Of a DNA stretch of 64,000 nucleotides, positions 54,812 to 63,958 are shown one piece after another. Every line of letters starts with the position of its first letter. The first letter of the stretch is position 1. Source of the stretch: Nocardiopsis algeriensis (GTDB taxonomy: Bacteria > Actinomycetota > Actinomycetes > Streptosporangiales > Streptosporangiaceae); contig NZ_JACHJO010000006.1 in the NCBI RefSeq assembly GCF_014203695.1, positions 62,001 through 126,000 on the forward strand, read 5' to 3'. Both the position numbers and the translations under genes were made by a program. Under the pieces are notes generated by a model, which did no database searches, was not told the origin of the DNA, and saw only the letters and a program-made list of their open reading frames with translations.

Positions 54812-55130
54812 GCAGTGACGCAGTACCGGAGTCCCGCCCGTACGGGGGACACCGGAGCAGGAAGAAGGACGCGGTAGGGCTCGACCGGCGCGCAGTGTCG
54901 GATGGCGTCGGGTGCCGGTGGTACCGCAGTAACGCAGGAACGGCCTCCCGCCGGTACGGGGGAGGCCGCGCAGTAACAGAGAAGGTGCAGTAACAGAGAA
55001 GGTCGGCTCGACCGGCGCGCACGTGCTTGAAGGCGCCGGGGGCCGGTAGCAACCGCAGTACAGCAGTAAGGCAGTACCGCAGTACCGGTGTCCCGCCCGC
55101 ACGGGGGACATCGCAGCAGGAAGAACACGC
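54812..55130. repeat. Three degenerate hairpin repeat units
   Basis: Each unit starts with GCAGTA/GCAGTG-rich sequence, then a palindrome of the form CCCGCC-GTACGGGGG. The three palindromes are centred near 54,840, 54,955 and 55,100. GCTCGACCGGCGCGCA follows in units 1 and 2 (54879-54894 and 55006-55021). A 17-base segment is duplicated in tandem at 54970-55003. Confidence 0.65.
54970..55003 (+). repeat. Exact 17-base tandem repeat, two copies
   Basis: GCAGTAACAGAGAAGGT occurs twice without a gap, inside the second hairpin unit. Confidence 0.85.
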
Positions 55131-55152
55131 AACGCGAGAGCGAGAGGAGCAG

Positions 55153-55314
55153 ATGCCATCAGGATCGCCCGGGCGCGGAGAAGTTCCGCTCGGGTACCGC
55201 AGGCCCCGGTTCGGAAGAAGGTGGTCCACGGTCACACAACCGCGATCCCCGCTTTCCCGGCTCAGCTCGACCTCGGGAAGCGGAAGACCGGCAGCCGCCG
55301 GTAGGTGGTATTGA
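55153..55314 (+). CDS. Possible small basic protein (53 residues)
   Basis: An ATG with GAGAGGAGCAG immediately upstream opens 53 codons rich in Arg, Ser, Pro and Gly, ending GRWY. A 13-bp hairpin begins eight bases after the stop. The ribosome site and terminator favour a real small gene, but the product matches nothing I know and the composition is simple. Confidence 0.35.
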   Translation: MPSGSPGRGEVPLGYRRPRFGRRWSTVTQPRSPLSRLSSTSGSGRPAAAGRWY

Positions 55315-55321
55315 AACTCTC

Positions 55322-55351
55322 GGGCCCCAGCGCGGAATCGCGCTGGGGCCC
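55322..55351 (+). terminator. Hairpin terminator or attenuator before the MerR-type gene
   Basis: A perfect 13-bp GC-rich stem with a GAAT loop, 37 bases upstream of the MerR-type start. It could end the small upstream gene or attenuate transcription into the regulator. Confidence 0.65.
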
Positions 55352-55388
55352 TCGGCGTGCGGTCAGGAGAGAAGGAAAGAGAAGACGC

Positions 55389-55727
55389 TTGTCCCGTCCC
55401 GAGAACCGGTTCGACGATGACGACTACCCCGCCTACACCATGGGCCGCGCGGCGGAGATGATCGGCTCCACGCCGGCGTTCCTGCGCGCCCTCGGCGAAG
55501 CCCGGCTGATCGAGCCCCTGCGCTCGGCAGGCGGCCACCGCCGCTACTCCCGCTACCAGCTGAGGCTCGCCTCCCGTGCCCGCGAGCTCGTGGACGAGGG
55601 CACGCCGATCGAGGCGGCCTGCAGGATCATCATCCTGGAGGACCAGCTGGAGGAGGCCCTGCGGATCAACGAGGAGCTGCGCGCCTCCGACGGGCACCCC
55701 CAGGGCAGCGAGCCGCCGGCACCCTGA
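55389..55727 (+). CDS. MerR-family HTH regulator (short form)
   Basis: The protein has 112 residues. The winged HTH contains YTMGRAAEMIGSTPAFLRALGEARLI and SAGGHRRYSRYQLRLASRARELVDEG, a MerR type. An ILEDQLEEALRINEELR dimer helix follows, without an effector domain. A TTG start is supported by an AAGGAAAGAGAAG ribosome region. It may control the lipoprotein gene downstream, but the targets are unknown. Confidence 0.82.
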   Translation: MSRPENRFDDDDYPAYTMGRAAEMIGSTPAFLRALGEARLIEPLRSAGGHRRYSRYQLRLASRARELVDEGTPIEAACRIIILEDQLEEALRINEELRASDGHPQGSEPPAP

Positions 55728-55834
55728 CGGACCCCCCGTCCAGGGCCATGAATGCGGTCGAATCCGGCCCCGGGGTGGGGTGTCGTCCGCCGGGGCGGCG
55801 CGGGAGGGACGGTACCCGTCACCGTGTCCGCGTG

Positions 55835-55876
55835 GTCGGCCACCCCCGCAAGCGGGTCGGCCACCCCCGGAAGCGG
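55835..55876 (+). repeat. Imperfect 21-base tandem repeat, two copies
   Basis: GTCGGCCACCCCCG followed by CAAGCGG, then again with GAAGCGG, in the leader of the lipoprotein gene. The second copy differs by a single base. Confidence 0.75.
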
Positions 55877-55925
55877 GTGGAACGGGATGATCGTCCCAGG
55901 GATCTCACCCCTCAGGAGGTGCCCG

Positions 55926-57359
55926 TTGTCCCACACCGCGTCCCCCGTCCGCGCCACACCCCGCCCCCGCTGCGTCGCCGCGGCCGCCGCCGTGCTCACC
56001 CTGTCGGCCGGGTGCGCCTGGCTTTCCGGGGGCGAGGTCCGTGAGGTCGCCGACCTCGAGGTCCTCCACCTGGTGGCCGAGCAGCCCCCGGCCGAGCTCC
56101 CCGTCCCGACCACCGTCACCGGACACGCCTGGGTCTGGAAGTCCCCCGGCGGGTCCGGTATCCAGGAGATCCTCCCCGTGCCCACCGGCGCGGTGGTGCG
56201 CCTGGCCGACGGTGCAGCCGGCCTGGACACCGCCACCGGCGAGACCGCGTGGAGCTTCCGCCTCCTGGACCCCCGGGACCGCGCCGACGTCGCCCTCACC
56301 CCCGATCGGCAGCGGGTGGCGGTGGCCGCGGACGGTGCCGTGGTGGTCCTGGACCCGGCCACCGGTGCGGAGATCGGTGTCCATGAGTACGAGCCCGACC
56401 CGCAGACGCGCGGCCCCGGGCAGCTGGAGATCAGAGGCCCGGCGGGCCTGGCCGCCGACGAGGGGCTGGTCACCGCGCAGATACAGGAGAGCGGCGCCGT
56501 CGACGTCACCCTCACCCCCTGGGCGTTCGACGACGGCAACGGCGCCGGCGGAGGGTGGAGCACCGAGGTCCCGGCCTGCAACGAGGGGATCAGCCCGTCT
56601 CGGATCGAGGACGGCTTCCTCACCTCCGGCGCCGTGGTGCTCCTCCACGGCTGCGGCGAGCCCAAGGACGCGGACGACCCCGCCGAGGACGACGGCGTGT
56701 CGGACCTGGTGGCTCTCGACCTCGGGAGCGGCGAGGAGCTGTGGCGTCTGGCCGCCGGGGAGGACTTCACCGTCGAGCACGAGAAGAACACCCTGGGCGG
56801 CGGCGGCCACTTCGCCGTGCTCGGTGACGTCGCCGTGCGCCAGAACCTCGCCCTGCACCGGGGGACGCTGGTCGTCGATCCGGTCACCGGGGAGGTGGTC
56901 TCCGACGAGATCCCCTATCTGATGAGCAGTACGGGGAGCGACTTCGTCGTGCGGGTGCTCTCCGACGGGTACGTGGCGCTCACCGGTGAGGGCATGCCGA
57001 GGCAGGGCGAGCTGTGGGGGCAGTACGAGCTCCGCGACTTCTCGGGGCGGGTGCGCGGCGCGGTCCCCACCGAGTTCGCCCGGGCCGACGGGCTCCTTCC
57101 GCTGGAGGACGCGCTCGTCCGCCTGGACTGGGCCGACCCGGAGGACCCCCACCTGTTCGTCCTCGACTGGGACGGGGGCGCGGAGCCGGTCGCGCAGATC
57201 CCCGCCGAGGTGAAGGTGGAGACCCGCGAGCTGACCAGCCTCGTGGCGGCGGAGGAGGTCGTGGGTCCCGCGACCTTCGTGGCAGTGCCGGGTGCGGTGC
57301 TGCTGCGGGAGTACCGGCACGGGCAGCCGCAGACGCGTATCTCGGGGTTCACCGGCTGA
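55926..57359 (+). CDS. PQQ-like beta-propeller lipoprotein
   Basis: The protein has 477 residues. A lipoprotein signal peptide ends at LSAGC (C30). The exported part has repeated blade-like segments such as GAAGLDTATGETAWSF, GAVVVLDPATGAEIG and VALDLGSGEELWRL, typical of PQQ-binding-like propellers used as scaffolds; no catalytic motif is seen. The TTG start at 55926 has AGGAGGT upstream. It is probably cotranscribed with the MerR-type gene only if the intervening 200 bases lack a promoter. Confidence 0.78.
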   Translation: MSHTASPVRATPRPRCVAAAAAVLTLSAGCAWLSGGEVREVADLEVLHLVAEQPPAELPVPTTVTGHAWVWKSPGGSGIQEILPVPTGAVVRLADGAAGLDTATGETAWSFRLLDPRDRADVALTPDRQRVAVAADGAVVVLDPATGAEIGVHEYEPDPQTRGPGQLEIRGPAGLAADEGLVTAQIQESGAVDVTLTPWAFDDGNGAGGGWSTEVPACNEGISPSRIEDGFLTSGAVVLLHGCGEPKDADDPAEDDGVSDLVALDLGSGEELWRLAAGEDFTVEHEKNTLGGGGHFAVLGDVAVRQNLALHRGTLVVDPVTGEVVSDEIPYLMSSTGSDFVVRVLSDGYVALTGEGMPRQGELWGQYELRDFSGRVRGAVPTEFARADGLLPLEDALVRLDWADPEDPHLFVLDWDGGAEPVAQIPAEVKVETRELTSLVAAEEVVGPATFVAVPGAVLLREYRHGQPQTRISGFTG

Positions 57360-57689
57360 GGCGGACCGCCGGAGCGCTCCGCCGCCGACCGGGGGCCATG
57401 GGAGAGGGAGGACCGAACGTACCGCCCGCCGCCCGCCGGGCGGCTCTCCCGCTGTTGCGTTCCTTCGCGGACATGGGGAGGGAGCGCCCGGGACCGTCCG
57501 CCCCGATGCGGGCCAGTTCCGCGAAATCGGACGGACCCAGGGCTGTGAGTAGTGGTTTCGCTCCTGTCCGGTCCCGGGGAGGCCACCGCTCCCCTTCGAG
57601 GTAGCGGACTCAAACCTGTAGCCATCACTCCCTGTCTTCCCCTAAAATTCCCTTACCTTCTGGCCATCCGAGGAAAAAAGGGAATATTG
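57360..57689. other. Intergenic region before the excisionase-like gene
   Basis: A gap of 330 bases. The last 70 bases are AT-richer (CCTAAAATTCCC and GAAAAAAGG stretches) and probably carry the promoter. No gene is supported. Confidence 0.6.
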
Positions 57690-58121
57690 ATGAGTGATCG
57701 TCTCTACTCCGTGGAAGAGGTCGCCGAGCATCTCGGGCTGCACGTGCGCACCATCCGCAACTATGTGCGCGACGGCCGCCTCAAGGCGGTGCGTATCGGC
57801 AAGCAGTACCGGATCAGGCACGAGGACCTGGAGGCCCTCACCGGCGGCCCCGTGCCCGCGCCCCCGTCCGAGACGGTCCGGCGCCACCGGCACACCGAGG
57901 TGTCGAGCATCGTGGAGGCCGACGCCGTCAGCCGCGAGACGGCCGACCGCGTGACCACCATGCTCACGGCCGCAGCCGCCGGCCGCGAGCCCGGCGGGCA
58001 GCCCCTGCGGGTCACGACCGCCTACGACGAGGAGCGGGCCCGCCTGAAGGTCGTCGTCCTCGGCGGCCTGGCCGAGACGGCGCGGATGCTCGAGTACATG
58101 GAAGGGGTGCTCGCCCCGTGA
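57690..58121 (+). CDS. Excisionase-type HTH DNA-binding protein
   Basis: The protein has 143 residues. The N-terminal 55 residues form an excisionase/MerR-like winged helix (LYSVEEVAEHLGLHVRTIRNYVRDGRLKAVRIGKQYRI). The rest is a small alpha/beta domain. It lacks phage neighbours, so it is probably a host regulator. The next gene, a hydrolase, overlaps its stop (GTGA), indicating a two-gene operon. ATG at 57690 with AGGAAAAAAGGG upstream. Confidence 0.85.
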   Translation: MSDRLYSVEEVAEHLGLHVRTIRNYVRDGRLKAVRIGKQYRIRHEDLEALTGGPVPAPPSETVRRHRHTEVSSIVEADAVSRETADRVTTMLTAAAAGREPGGQPLRVTTAYDEERARLKVVVLGGLAETARMLEYMEGVLAP

Positions 58122-58960
58122 ACCCCATCTACCGTTCGGAGGAGGGCGAGCGCCGGATCCGGCAGAACTACCTCCAGGCGCTGGAGGAGTGGCCGGTCCC
58201 CGCCGAGCGGGTGCGTCTCCCCACCTGCCAGGGGGAGACCTTCGTCCTGGTCTCCGGCCCCCCGGACGCACCGCCGGTGGTGCTCCTGCACGGGTCGGGC
58301 GCCAACGCCGCCATGTGGCAGGGGGACGTCGCCTCCTGGTCGCGGCACCTGCGCGTCCACGCCGTCGACCTCGTCGGCGAGCCCGGCCTGAGCGCCCCCT
58401 CACGCCCGCCCCTGGACTCCGGCGGCCTCGCGCTGTGGCTGGACGACGTGCTGGACGGGCTGGGCCTCGCCCGCACCGCGGTCGTGGGAACCTCCCTCGG
58501 CGGCTGGACGGCACTGCACTACGCCACCCGCAACCCCGACCGGGTCACCCGGCTGGCGCTGCTGTGCCCGGGAGGTGTGGGGCGGCAGACGACGGGCCGG
58601 ATGCTCCTCACGGCCCTGCCGCCGCGGCTGTTCGGGAGCCGGGGAAGGCGCCGCTCGGTGCAGCTCGTCACGGGCCTGGACCCGCGGCGCGACCGGGCCG
58701 CCCTGGACACGGTGGCGCTGGCCTTCGCCCAGTTCCGGCCGCGCACGGAGCGGCTGCCCGTGTTCTCCGACGAGGAGCTCGGCCGCCTGGACATGCCGGT
58801 GCTGGTGGTCGTGGGCGGACGCGACGTCATGTTCGACTCGGCGGAGACGGCTCGGCGGATGCGCGCCCGGGTCCCGCACGCGCGCGTGCACGTCCTGCCC
58901 GAGGCCGGGCACGCCCTCCTGCACCAGACGGAGACGGTGGAGGAGTTCCTGCGGGGGTGA
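58118..58960 (+). CDS. Alpha/beta hydrolase coupled to the HTH gene
   Basis: The protein has 280 residues with a VVLLHGSGANAAMW oxyanion region, nucleophile elbow GTSLGG (S126), Asp in VGGRDVMFD and His in EAGHALLH, a complete triad. It is probably an esterase or thioesterase-type enzyme of unknown substrate. The GTG start overlaps the stop of the HTH gene, so the regulator and enzyme are expressed together. Confidence 0.86.
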   Translation: MNPIYRSEEGERRIRQNYLQALEEWPVPAERVRLPTCQGETFVLVSGPPDAPPVVLLHGSGANAAMWQGDVASWSRHLRVHAVDLVGEPGLSAPSRPPLDSGGLALWLDDVLDGLGLARTAVVGTSLGGWTALHYATRNPDRVTRLALLCPGGVGRQTTGRMLLTALPPRLFGSRGRRRSVQLVTGLDPRRDRAALDTVALAFAQFRPRTERLPVFSDEELGRLDMPVLVVVGGRDVMFDSAETARRMRARVPHARVHVLPEAGHALLHQTETVEEFLRG

Positions 58961-59112
58961 GGAGACCAGGCTCCGCCCGGACACGCCCCCTGGCCTTTCG
59001 GAGCCGGAACCGTCCGCCGCGCCGGCACGGACAGCCGCGCATCACCGGGCTCACCGACGTATCACCGGGCTCACCGGCGCGCGGCCGCGCGGGCAGGTGT
59101 CCGCCGGAGCGG

Positions 59113-59661
59113 CTACCCCTGCCCCTGGGGTCGCGGGCTCCACTCGTGGGTCAGGAGCCCGAACACGACCAGGTCGAGGAAATCGCCCATCACCCAGGAC
59201 GCCGAGCGCAGCACACCCTCCCGGACGAAGCCGTTGTGCTCGGCGGCGCGCAGCATCGCGATGTTGTCCGCGTGCGTCTCGATCTGTATCCGGTGCAGAC
59301 CGAGGACCGTGAAACCGTAGTGGCACAGCGTCGCGACCACGTCGGTGCCGTACCCCTTGCCGCGGCAGGACGGCCGCAGCGCCAGCCCGATGTGCGCGGA
59401 GCGGTTGTGGGTGTCGATCTCCCACAGGGCGGCGTTGCCGATCAGCGTGCCACCCTCCAACTCCACCGCCGAGAACAGGACGGACGACTCGTCGTCCTCC
59501 CTCACCACGAGCCTCGGGTCCTGCGACCTCGGCGGAATCGGCCGCCACGGCCTGGCCTCGGCCCGCGAGGAGCCGGCTACGTCGTCGTAGAGCTCGGCCC
59601 GCAGGATCGGGATGTCGTCGTCGTGGCGGGCCCTGAGCCCGACCTTGGTTCCTGTCAGCAC
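59113..59661 (-). CDS. GNAT-family N-acetyltransferase (RimJ/RimL-like)
   Basis: The protein has 182 residues. The acetyl-CoA-binding segment HIGLALRPSCRGKGYGTDVVATLCHYGF and HRIQIETHADNIAMLRAAEHNGFVREG are typical of RimJ/RimL-like GNAT enzymes. The substrate is unknown. GTG start at 59661. It converges with the hydrolase gene. Confidence 0.85.
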   Translation of the reverse strand: MLTGTKVGLRARHDDDIPILRAELYDDVAGSSRAEARPWRPIPPRSQDPRLVVREDDESSVLFSAVELEGGTLIGNAALWEIDTHNRSAHIGLALRPSCRGKGYGTDVVATLCHYGFTVLGLHRIQIETHADNIAMLRAAEHNGFVREGVLRSASWVMGDFLDLVVFGLLTHEWSPRPQGQG

Positions 59662-59830
59662 CCGGGCTTTCTATCCGGTCGGCTCGGCTCCGGGCAAGCG
59701 AACAAGGACCCGGACGGCCCCGGACGGATCCGGCAGGTCCCGTCGGCACGGCGCCGCGCGGTCGGGGCCGTGCGGGGAAGGTCCGCACCGGGGAGGGGAA
59801 GTCCGCGCGGGTACGGGCGGACGCCGGACC

Positions 59831-61150
59831 TCACGCCGCCTCCGGTGCGGTGAGGGCGCGCCGCGCCGAGACCACCGAGGCCAGGGCGAACCCGGCGCGG
59901 GCCAGGAGCAGCACCGACCACAAAGACACCAGCGTCAGGTGCCCCGACACGGCGAGCAGGCCGATGGCGGGAAGCGCGCCGCACCACAGCACCGCGACCA
60001 GGCTGCGCACGGTCGCGTGCGGTGCCACGACCACCTTGAGCACCGACGACAGGAACCCCGCGCAGGGCTCCAGGAGCAGCTGCACCCCCACCAGCCGCAC
60101 CCCCCACAACACCACGGGGTCGGCCTCCAGACCCAGCAGCCCCGCCACCGGCCCCGGCAGGGCGAGGAACACCAGCGCGAGCGGCCACAGCAGCAGGGCC
60201 GTCGAGGCGGTGAACAGGCGCAGGCGGCGCGCCTGCTCCCGCAGATCGGTCCCGGAGGCGCGCAGCAGGCGCCCGGCCACCATGCCGTAGGGCTTCAGCG
60301 GCACCACCAGCGTGCGCACGACCGCGATGCAGGCGAGGGCGGCGGCCGCCTGCGCCGCCGGCAGCACCGTCACGACCTGGGAGACGACGGCGAAGGCCGC
60401 CACGAGCACCAGGGCGTCGAGCGCCCCCGCGAACGACCCGGGCACCGCCCGCAGCACCGGCGCCGACCACATCCTGCGGGCGCCCTCGCGCACCGACCGC
60501 AGCACGGCGGCCCTGGCCTGCGGCTCGGTGCGCACCACGGTGCGGACCAGGGTGGCGAGGTCCACCAGGGAGCATCCGGCCCCGATGACCACCAGGGCGA
60601 CCACCGGGGAGGGTTCCCACAGGAACACGGCGGCGGCCAGCAGCCCGTGGGCGACGAAGTTCTCCGCGCTCGTGCGCAGCCGCACCCCCTCCTGGCCGGT
60701 CACCAGCAGCACGCCGCCCGCCGCGTAGGTCACGGGGGCGAGCAGGACCGCCGGGAGGTAGGTGAGGAGGAAGGCGGCGAACAGGCCGGGGGAGTGCTGG
60801 AAGGCGAGGGCCGCGCCGCTCGCGGCCAGTGCGCCGAGCGCCAGGAACACCGATCCCGCCAGGACGGTGGCGGCCAGCTCCGCCGTCCGCTCCGGATCCT
60901 TCAGGAGGGTGTCGCGGCGCAGGCGGGACACCACGAGGACCTGGTAGGCGGTGCCCAGGGTCAGGCACACCAGCAGCAGGGTGAGCGCGCTTCCGTAGGA
61001 GGCAGCGACCTCGGGGGCGTAGCCGCTCAGGGCGGAGAAGAAGAGGAGGACCTTGGAGCCGGCGAGGAAGACCGCCAGGGCCGCCTTCGTCCCCCGGGAG
61101 AGGAAGTCCTTGACGGCGCTCGTGCGGTCGGCGGTTCCGGTCGTGGGCAT
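59831..61150 (-). CDS. Polytopic membrane protein, MATE/flippase-like
   Basis: The protein has 439 residues with about 12 hydrophobic helices spread evenly, arranged as two similar halves as in MATE or polysaccharide-flippase transporters. No diagnostic substrate motif is visible. The ATG at 61150 is about 140 bases from the end of the following gene. The transported substrate is unknown. Confidence 0.65.
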   Translation of the reverse strand: MPTTGTADRTSAVKDFLSRGTKAALAVFLAGSKVLLFFSALSGYAPEVAASYGSALTLLLVCLTLGTAYQVLVVSRLRRDTLLKDPERTAELAATVLAGSVFLALGALAASGAALAFQHSPGLFAAFLLTYLPAVLLAPVTYAAGGVLLVTGQEGVRLRTSAENFVAHGLLAAAVFLWEPSPVVALVVIGAGCSLVDLATLVRTVVRTEPQARAAVLRSVREGARRMWSAPVLRAVPGSFAGALDALVLVAAFAVVSQVVTVLPAAQAAAALACIAVVRTLVVPLKPYGMVAGRLLRASGTDLREQARRLRLFTASTALLLWPLALVFLALPGPVAGLLGLEADPVVLWGVRLVGVQLLLEPCAGFLSSVLKVVVAPHATVRSLVAVLWCGALPAIGLLAVSGHLTLVSLWSVLLLARAGFALASVVSARRALTAPEAA

Positions 61151-61288
61151 GGGGGGTCAGCGCTCCGTCTCGTGCATCCGTCGGGGGGTGTGCCGGATTC
61201 CTCGGGAGGGGCTCTACGAGTTCGCGGCCCTTCGGGGGCGGCCGGGCGGTGCTGCTGCCGGAGCGCCTGGGGAGCCCACATGCTCTCA

Positions 61289-63478
61289 TCACGCCTGGGA
61301 GGATCCCTCCCTGACAATTTTTCGATGAAGGACGGCAAGGGTCAGGACCGCGAAGGTCATACCCAGGGCAGAGATGCTCACCGCAAGGACCGGCTGCAGT
61401 TCGACGACGCGCGCTGTAGGCGACATGGACACGGGGTTGCTCGGATCACTGTGCCGGATCACTTCTGTGATGCTCTGCCATGTGGCCCATCCGATGAACG
61501 CTGTGAAAAGGCCCCCCTCCGTGAGGAGGAGCCTTCTGTGGATGCCGAGGAAGCTCCATCCGCTGATGTGCCGGGCGAAGATCTTCTGGGCCCGGACCCG
61601 TGTGTGGATGACGCAGACGGCGACGGAGGTCATGAGCATGACCGCGCAGGAGGCAACCAGGTTGAAGCTCTCCAGCCGTAGCTCCTTGACCAAGCCCGCG
61701 TAGTAGTCGGCGGCGCTGGTGACCACCATCTGCATACCGTTGACATAGGTGGAGAAAGGAGGCTGGGAGATGGATTCTTCCACCACCGAAGGATCCGGGA
61801 AGACAATGGCGCCCTGCGTCGCGTAGGAGGTGTACCTGACGTCGGAGAGCACTGCTCCGTTGGGCAGGGCGATGATTACAGGCTCCTCCAGGAAAGGTTG
61901 TACGTAGAAGTCTCCGGGGGTGATGGACCCATAGGTGAACACCTGGTTTCCGTGTGCGGTTGGGAGGACTTCGATCTTCTCCTCGGAGACCAGCCCGGAC
62001 GTATCGGATCCCCCCAGGAGGGAGACGACTCCTGCTGTGAAGTCTGCTTTCCGGTCGATGAGTGACGGAGGCAGGAGAATTCTTACGCTCTCACCGGGTA
62101 GGTAGCGTTCCCCCTCGGGAGAGAGAATCTCCTGGTGTTCCAGGTAGGTGTTGTTGACCAGGATCACTCCGAAGTCCGGTCGGGGAGTGCCGGGAGGGGT
62201 GATAGCTTCCCCCCTTTCCTGGGCTGCCAGGATCATGTCCCCGGATGCATCGGATTGGCGGATCCAGTTCCCGACCACCGGTTCCATCTCTCCTACCATC
62301 TCGGCGATGTCGACGCTTCCGGAGATCATGATCCGGGATGTCTGACCGGCACCTTCGAAAGCGTCCATGTCCTCTTTCTGGGCCTGTATGTTCCGAGCCG
62401 AGGCAATGACAGAACTGAGGACGAGGAGGACAAGGATGATCGCGGGGATGCGTGCAGCGTAGGCGCTGACCGTGGCAGGACGGCCGGGGATCCTGCCCTT
62501 GAGCGCCGGGAGTATCTCCATGGTGTGCGTGATGCCCAAGGCGGAGGCATGGGCAGCGAACCCGACGAGCAGGAAGAGGAGGAGCAGCCACCCGGCTATC
62601 TCGGCGAAGAGGAAGAACTGGGACAGTCCGTTGTAGAGGAAGAGGAGGAGCACCACGCTCGCTGCCACACACGCTCCTGGGCCGAGGTAGAAGCGCAGGA
62701 GCAGGAGCATGTCGCGAGTGAGAATCCTGGTGAAGCCATGCCCTTGCAGCCGAAGGACGGCGTAGTTTTTGGCATTGAGGAGCACACCCGAACCGACAGC
62801 GGTCACACCCATCAGCAGAGCGATGAGAAGCGCTGTGTTCATGTTTCCGGAGTAGACGAAGAAATCTGTCCATCGGAGCTCGGTGGACGAGGCACTGAAG
62901 GTGTCGTGAAGACCGATCTCGGAGAGTGCGGCCTCAAAGGCCGATGATTCTTCCTCGGAGCCGAAGACGTTGTAGAACCCGCGTGGATCCTCGTGGTCCA
63001 GGTCGGTGAAGGGGTGGACCTCTGTCCGCATGCTGTGCCCGAACGAGGGGTATCCGTCTTCGAGCCAGGCATGCTCAGGGGATTCGGGCGAACCGGGGGA
63101 CAGGTAGAGGTGGCGTATGTTCCCGGGGTCGCGTAGATCCGGGACCTCGTACGCAACGGAAACATTGTTGTCTGCCGTGAACTCTTCGACCTTGTCGATG
63201 ATCTGAGGAGTGTCGGCAATGCCTTGGTTGGCCGTGACCCAAACAGAGTGTGAAGGGACCGTCAGGGTTACCGATTCGTACTGATGGAGGGCAGCAAAGG
63301 AAAAGATTGATGCCAGGGCAACGAAAGCCGTGTGGGTGAAGAAAATAATTCTGGGAAGCACAAGTGTTCCGTCTCGGAAATGAATGAACGCCGCCGGGGT
63401 CCGCCTGTGGAATTTTTGTGCGCTCCTCAGGAGGTGCGATGGCGGGTGGGGATCTTCACCGCTGCGGAACCTTGGCAT
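61289..63478 (-). CDS. Bacteriocin-associated integral membrane protein (DUF1430-like)
   Basis: The protein has up to 729 residues. An N-terminal helix precedes an extracellular domain of about 170 residues; then come helices around the MNTALLIALLMGVTAVGSG region and four more, a second extracellular domain, and three C-terminal helices. This FtsX-like alternation matches putative bacteriocin immunity/export proteins of the DUF1430 family. No partner ABC ATPase is in the window. The start is uncertain: ATG 63478 is used; GTG 63358 (MLPRIIFFTHTAF) or GTG 63559 are alternatives. The GC is somewhat lower than its neighbours. Confidence 0.65.
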   Translation of the reverse strand: MPRFRSGEDPHPPSHLLRSAQKFHRRTPAAFIHFRDGTLVLPRIIFFTHTAFVALASIFSFAALHQYESVTLTVPSHSVWVTANQGIADTPQIIDKVEEFTADNNVSVAYEVPDLRDPGNIRHLYLSPGSPESPEHAWLEDGYPSFGHSMRTEVHPFTDLDHEDPRGFYNVFGSEEESSAFEAALSEIGLHDTFSASSTELRWTDFFVYSGNMNTALLIALLMGVTAVGSGVLLNAKNYAVLRLQGHGFTRILTRDMLLLLRFYLGPGACVAASVVLLLFLYNGLSQFFLFAEIAGWLLLLFLLVGFAAHASALGITHTMEILPALKGRIPGRPATVSAYAARIPAIILVLLVLSSVIASARNIQAQKEDMDAFEGAGQTSRIMISGSVDIAEMVGEMEPVVGNWIRQSDASGDMILAAQERGEAITPPGTPRPDFGVILVNNTYLEHQEILSPEGERYLPGESVRILLPPSLIDRKADFTAGVVSLLGGSDTSGLVSEEKIEVLPTAHGNQVFTYGSITPGDFYVQPFLEEPVIIALPNGAVLSDVRYTSYATQGAIVFPDPSVVEESISQPPFSTYVNGMQMVVTSAADYYAGLVKELRLESFNLVASCAVMLMTSVAVCVIHTRVRAQKIFARHISGWSFLGIHRRLLLTEGGLFTAFIGWATWQSITEVIRHSDPSNPVSMSPTARVVELQPVLAVSISALGMTFAVLTLAVLHRKIVREGSSQA

Positions 63479-63958
63479 CTCGTGGAACGCTTGTAGTAGG
63501 AGAAGAGATGTGGGCCCGTCATTCCGTGTCCCTGCGTCCCTCCGCGACAAAATCGACACGAGCAGCAGCGGATGTCAGCGTGCGCCTGTCAGCCCTCATG
63601 TTTATTTCCGTTTTTTTCTCGGGGGCAACCATCAGTCGGAGAGGGGTACGGAAGGGGGATGAAGAGGGTTTCCTTGTATTGCCCTCCGTGCTCGTTCTGA
63701 TGCGGAGAAAATAGCACAGAAGGGGCTATTGAGAGAACTCGGTACCAGACTTCCGAGGATGGCTACACCTGTCCCTCCTCGCCCGGATGTGCGAGCGGTC
63801 CAATATGCGGAGCTGGTCTTTCCCATGTTCCCCGGGCCGGGTTTTCAGGAGGAACCCAGGCAATGGGGGATCCCTGACGTATCGATCTTGGCCACTTCCG
63901 GCCAAAAACCGCGAAGAGCCCCATGTCTTCTTCGCGGGTGGCTCGGGCCTCCGGGGCG
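63479..63958. other. Intergenic region at the right end
   Basis: About 480 bases upstream of the DUF1430-like gene, AT-richer around 63,590-63,730. It holds the probable promoter and the terminator at 63904-63937. No gene is supported. Confidence 0.55.
63904..63937 (-). terminator. Intrinsic terminator for a leftward gene beyond the right edge
   Basis: A 9-bp stem (63909-63917 with 63929-63937) with an 11-base loop, followed on the minus strand by TTTTT. Confidence 0.6.

Larger units (their letters stand above)
54603..55152. other. Noncoding tract with hairpin repeats
   Basis: About 550 bases. The first 200 are mixed, with an AT-rich stretch near 54,710-54,780. From 54,812 to 55,130 there are degenerate repeats with palindromic cores (listed separately). 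No gene is supported on either strand. Confidence 0.6.

Noticed and set aside
54812..55130. Possible CRISPR array.
   Set aside because: Units are unequal (about 114 and 145 bases apart), degenerate and palindromic; there are no uniform spacers and no cas genes.
57690..58121. Prophage or mobile-element excisionase.
   Set aside because: No integrase, phage gene or attachment site lies nearby, and the gene is translationally coupled to a metabolic hydrolase.
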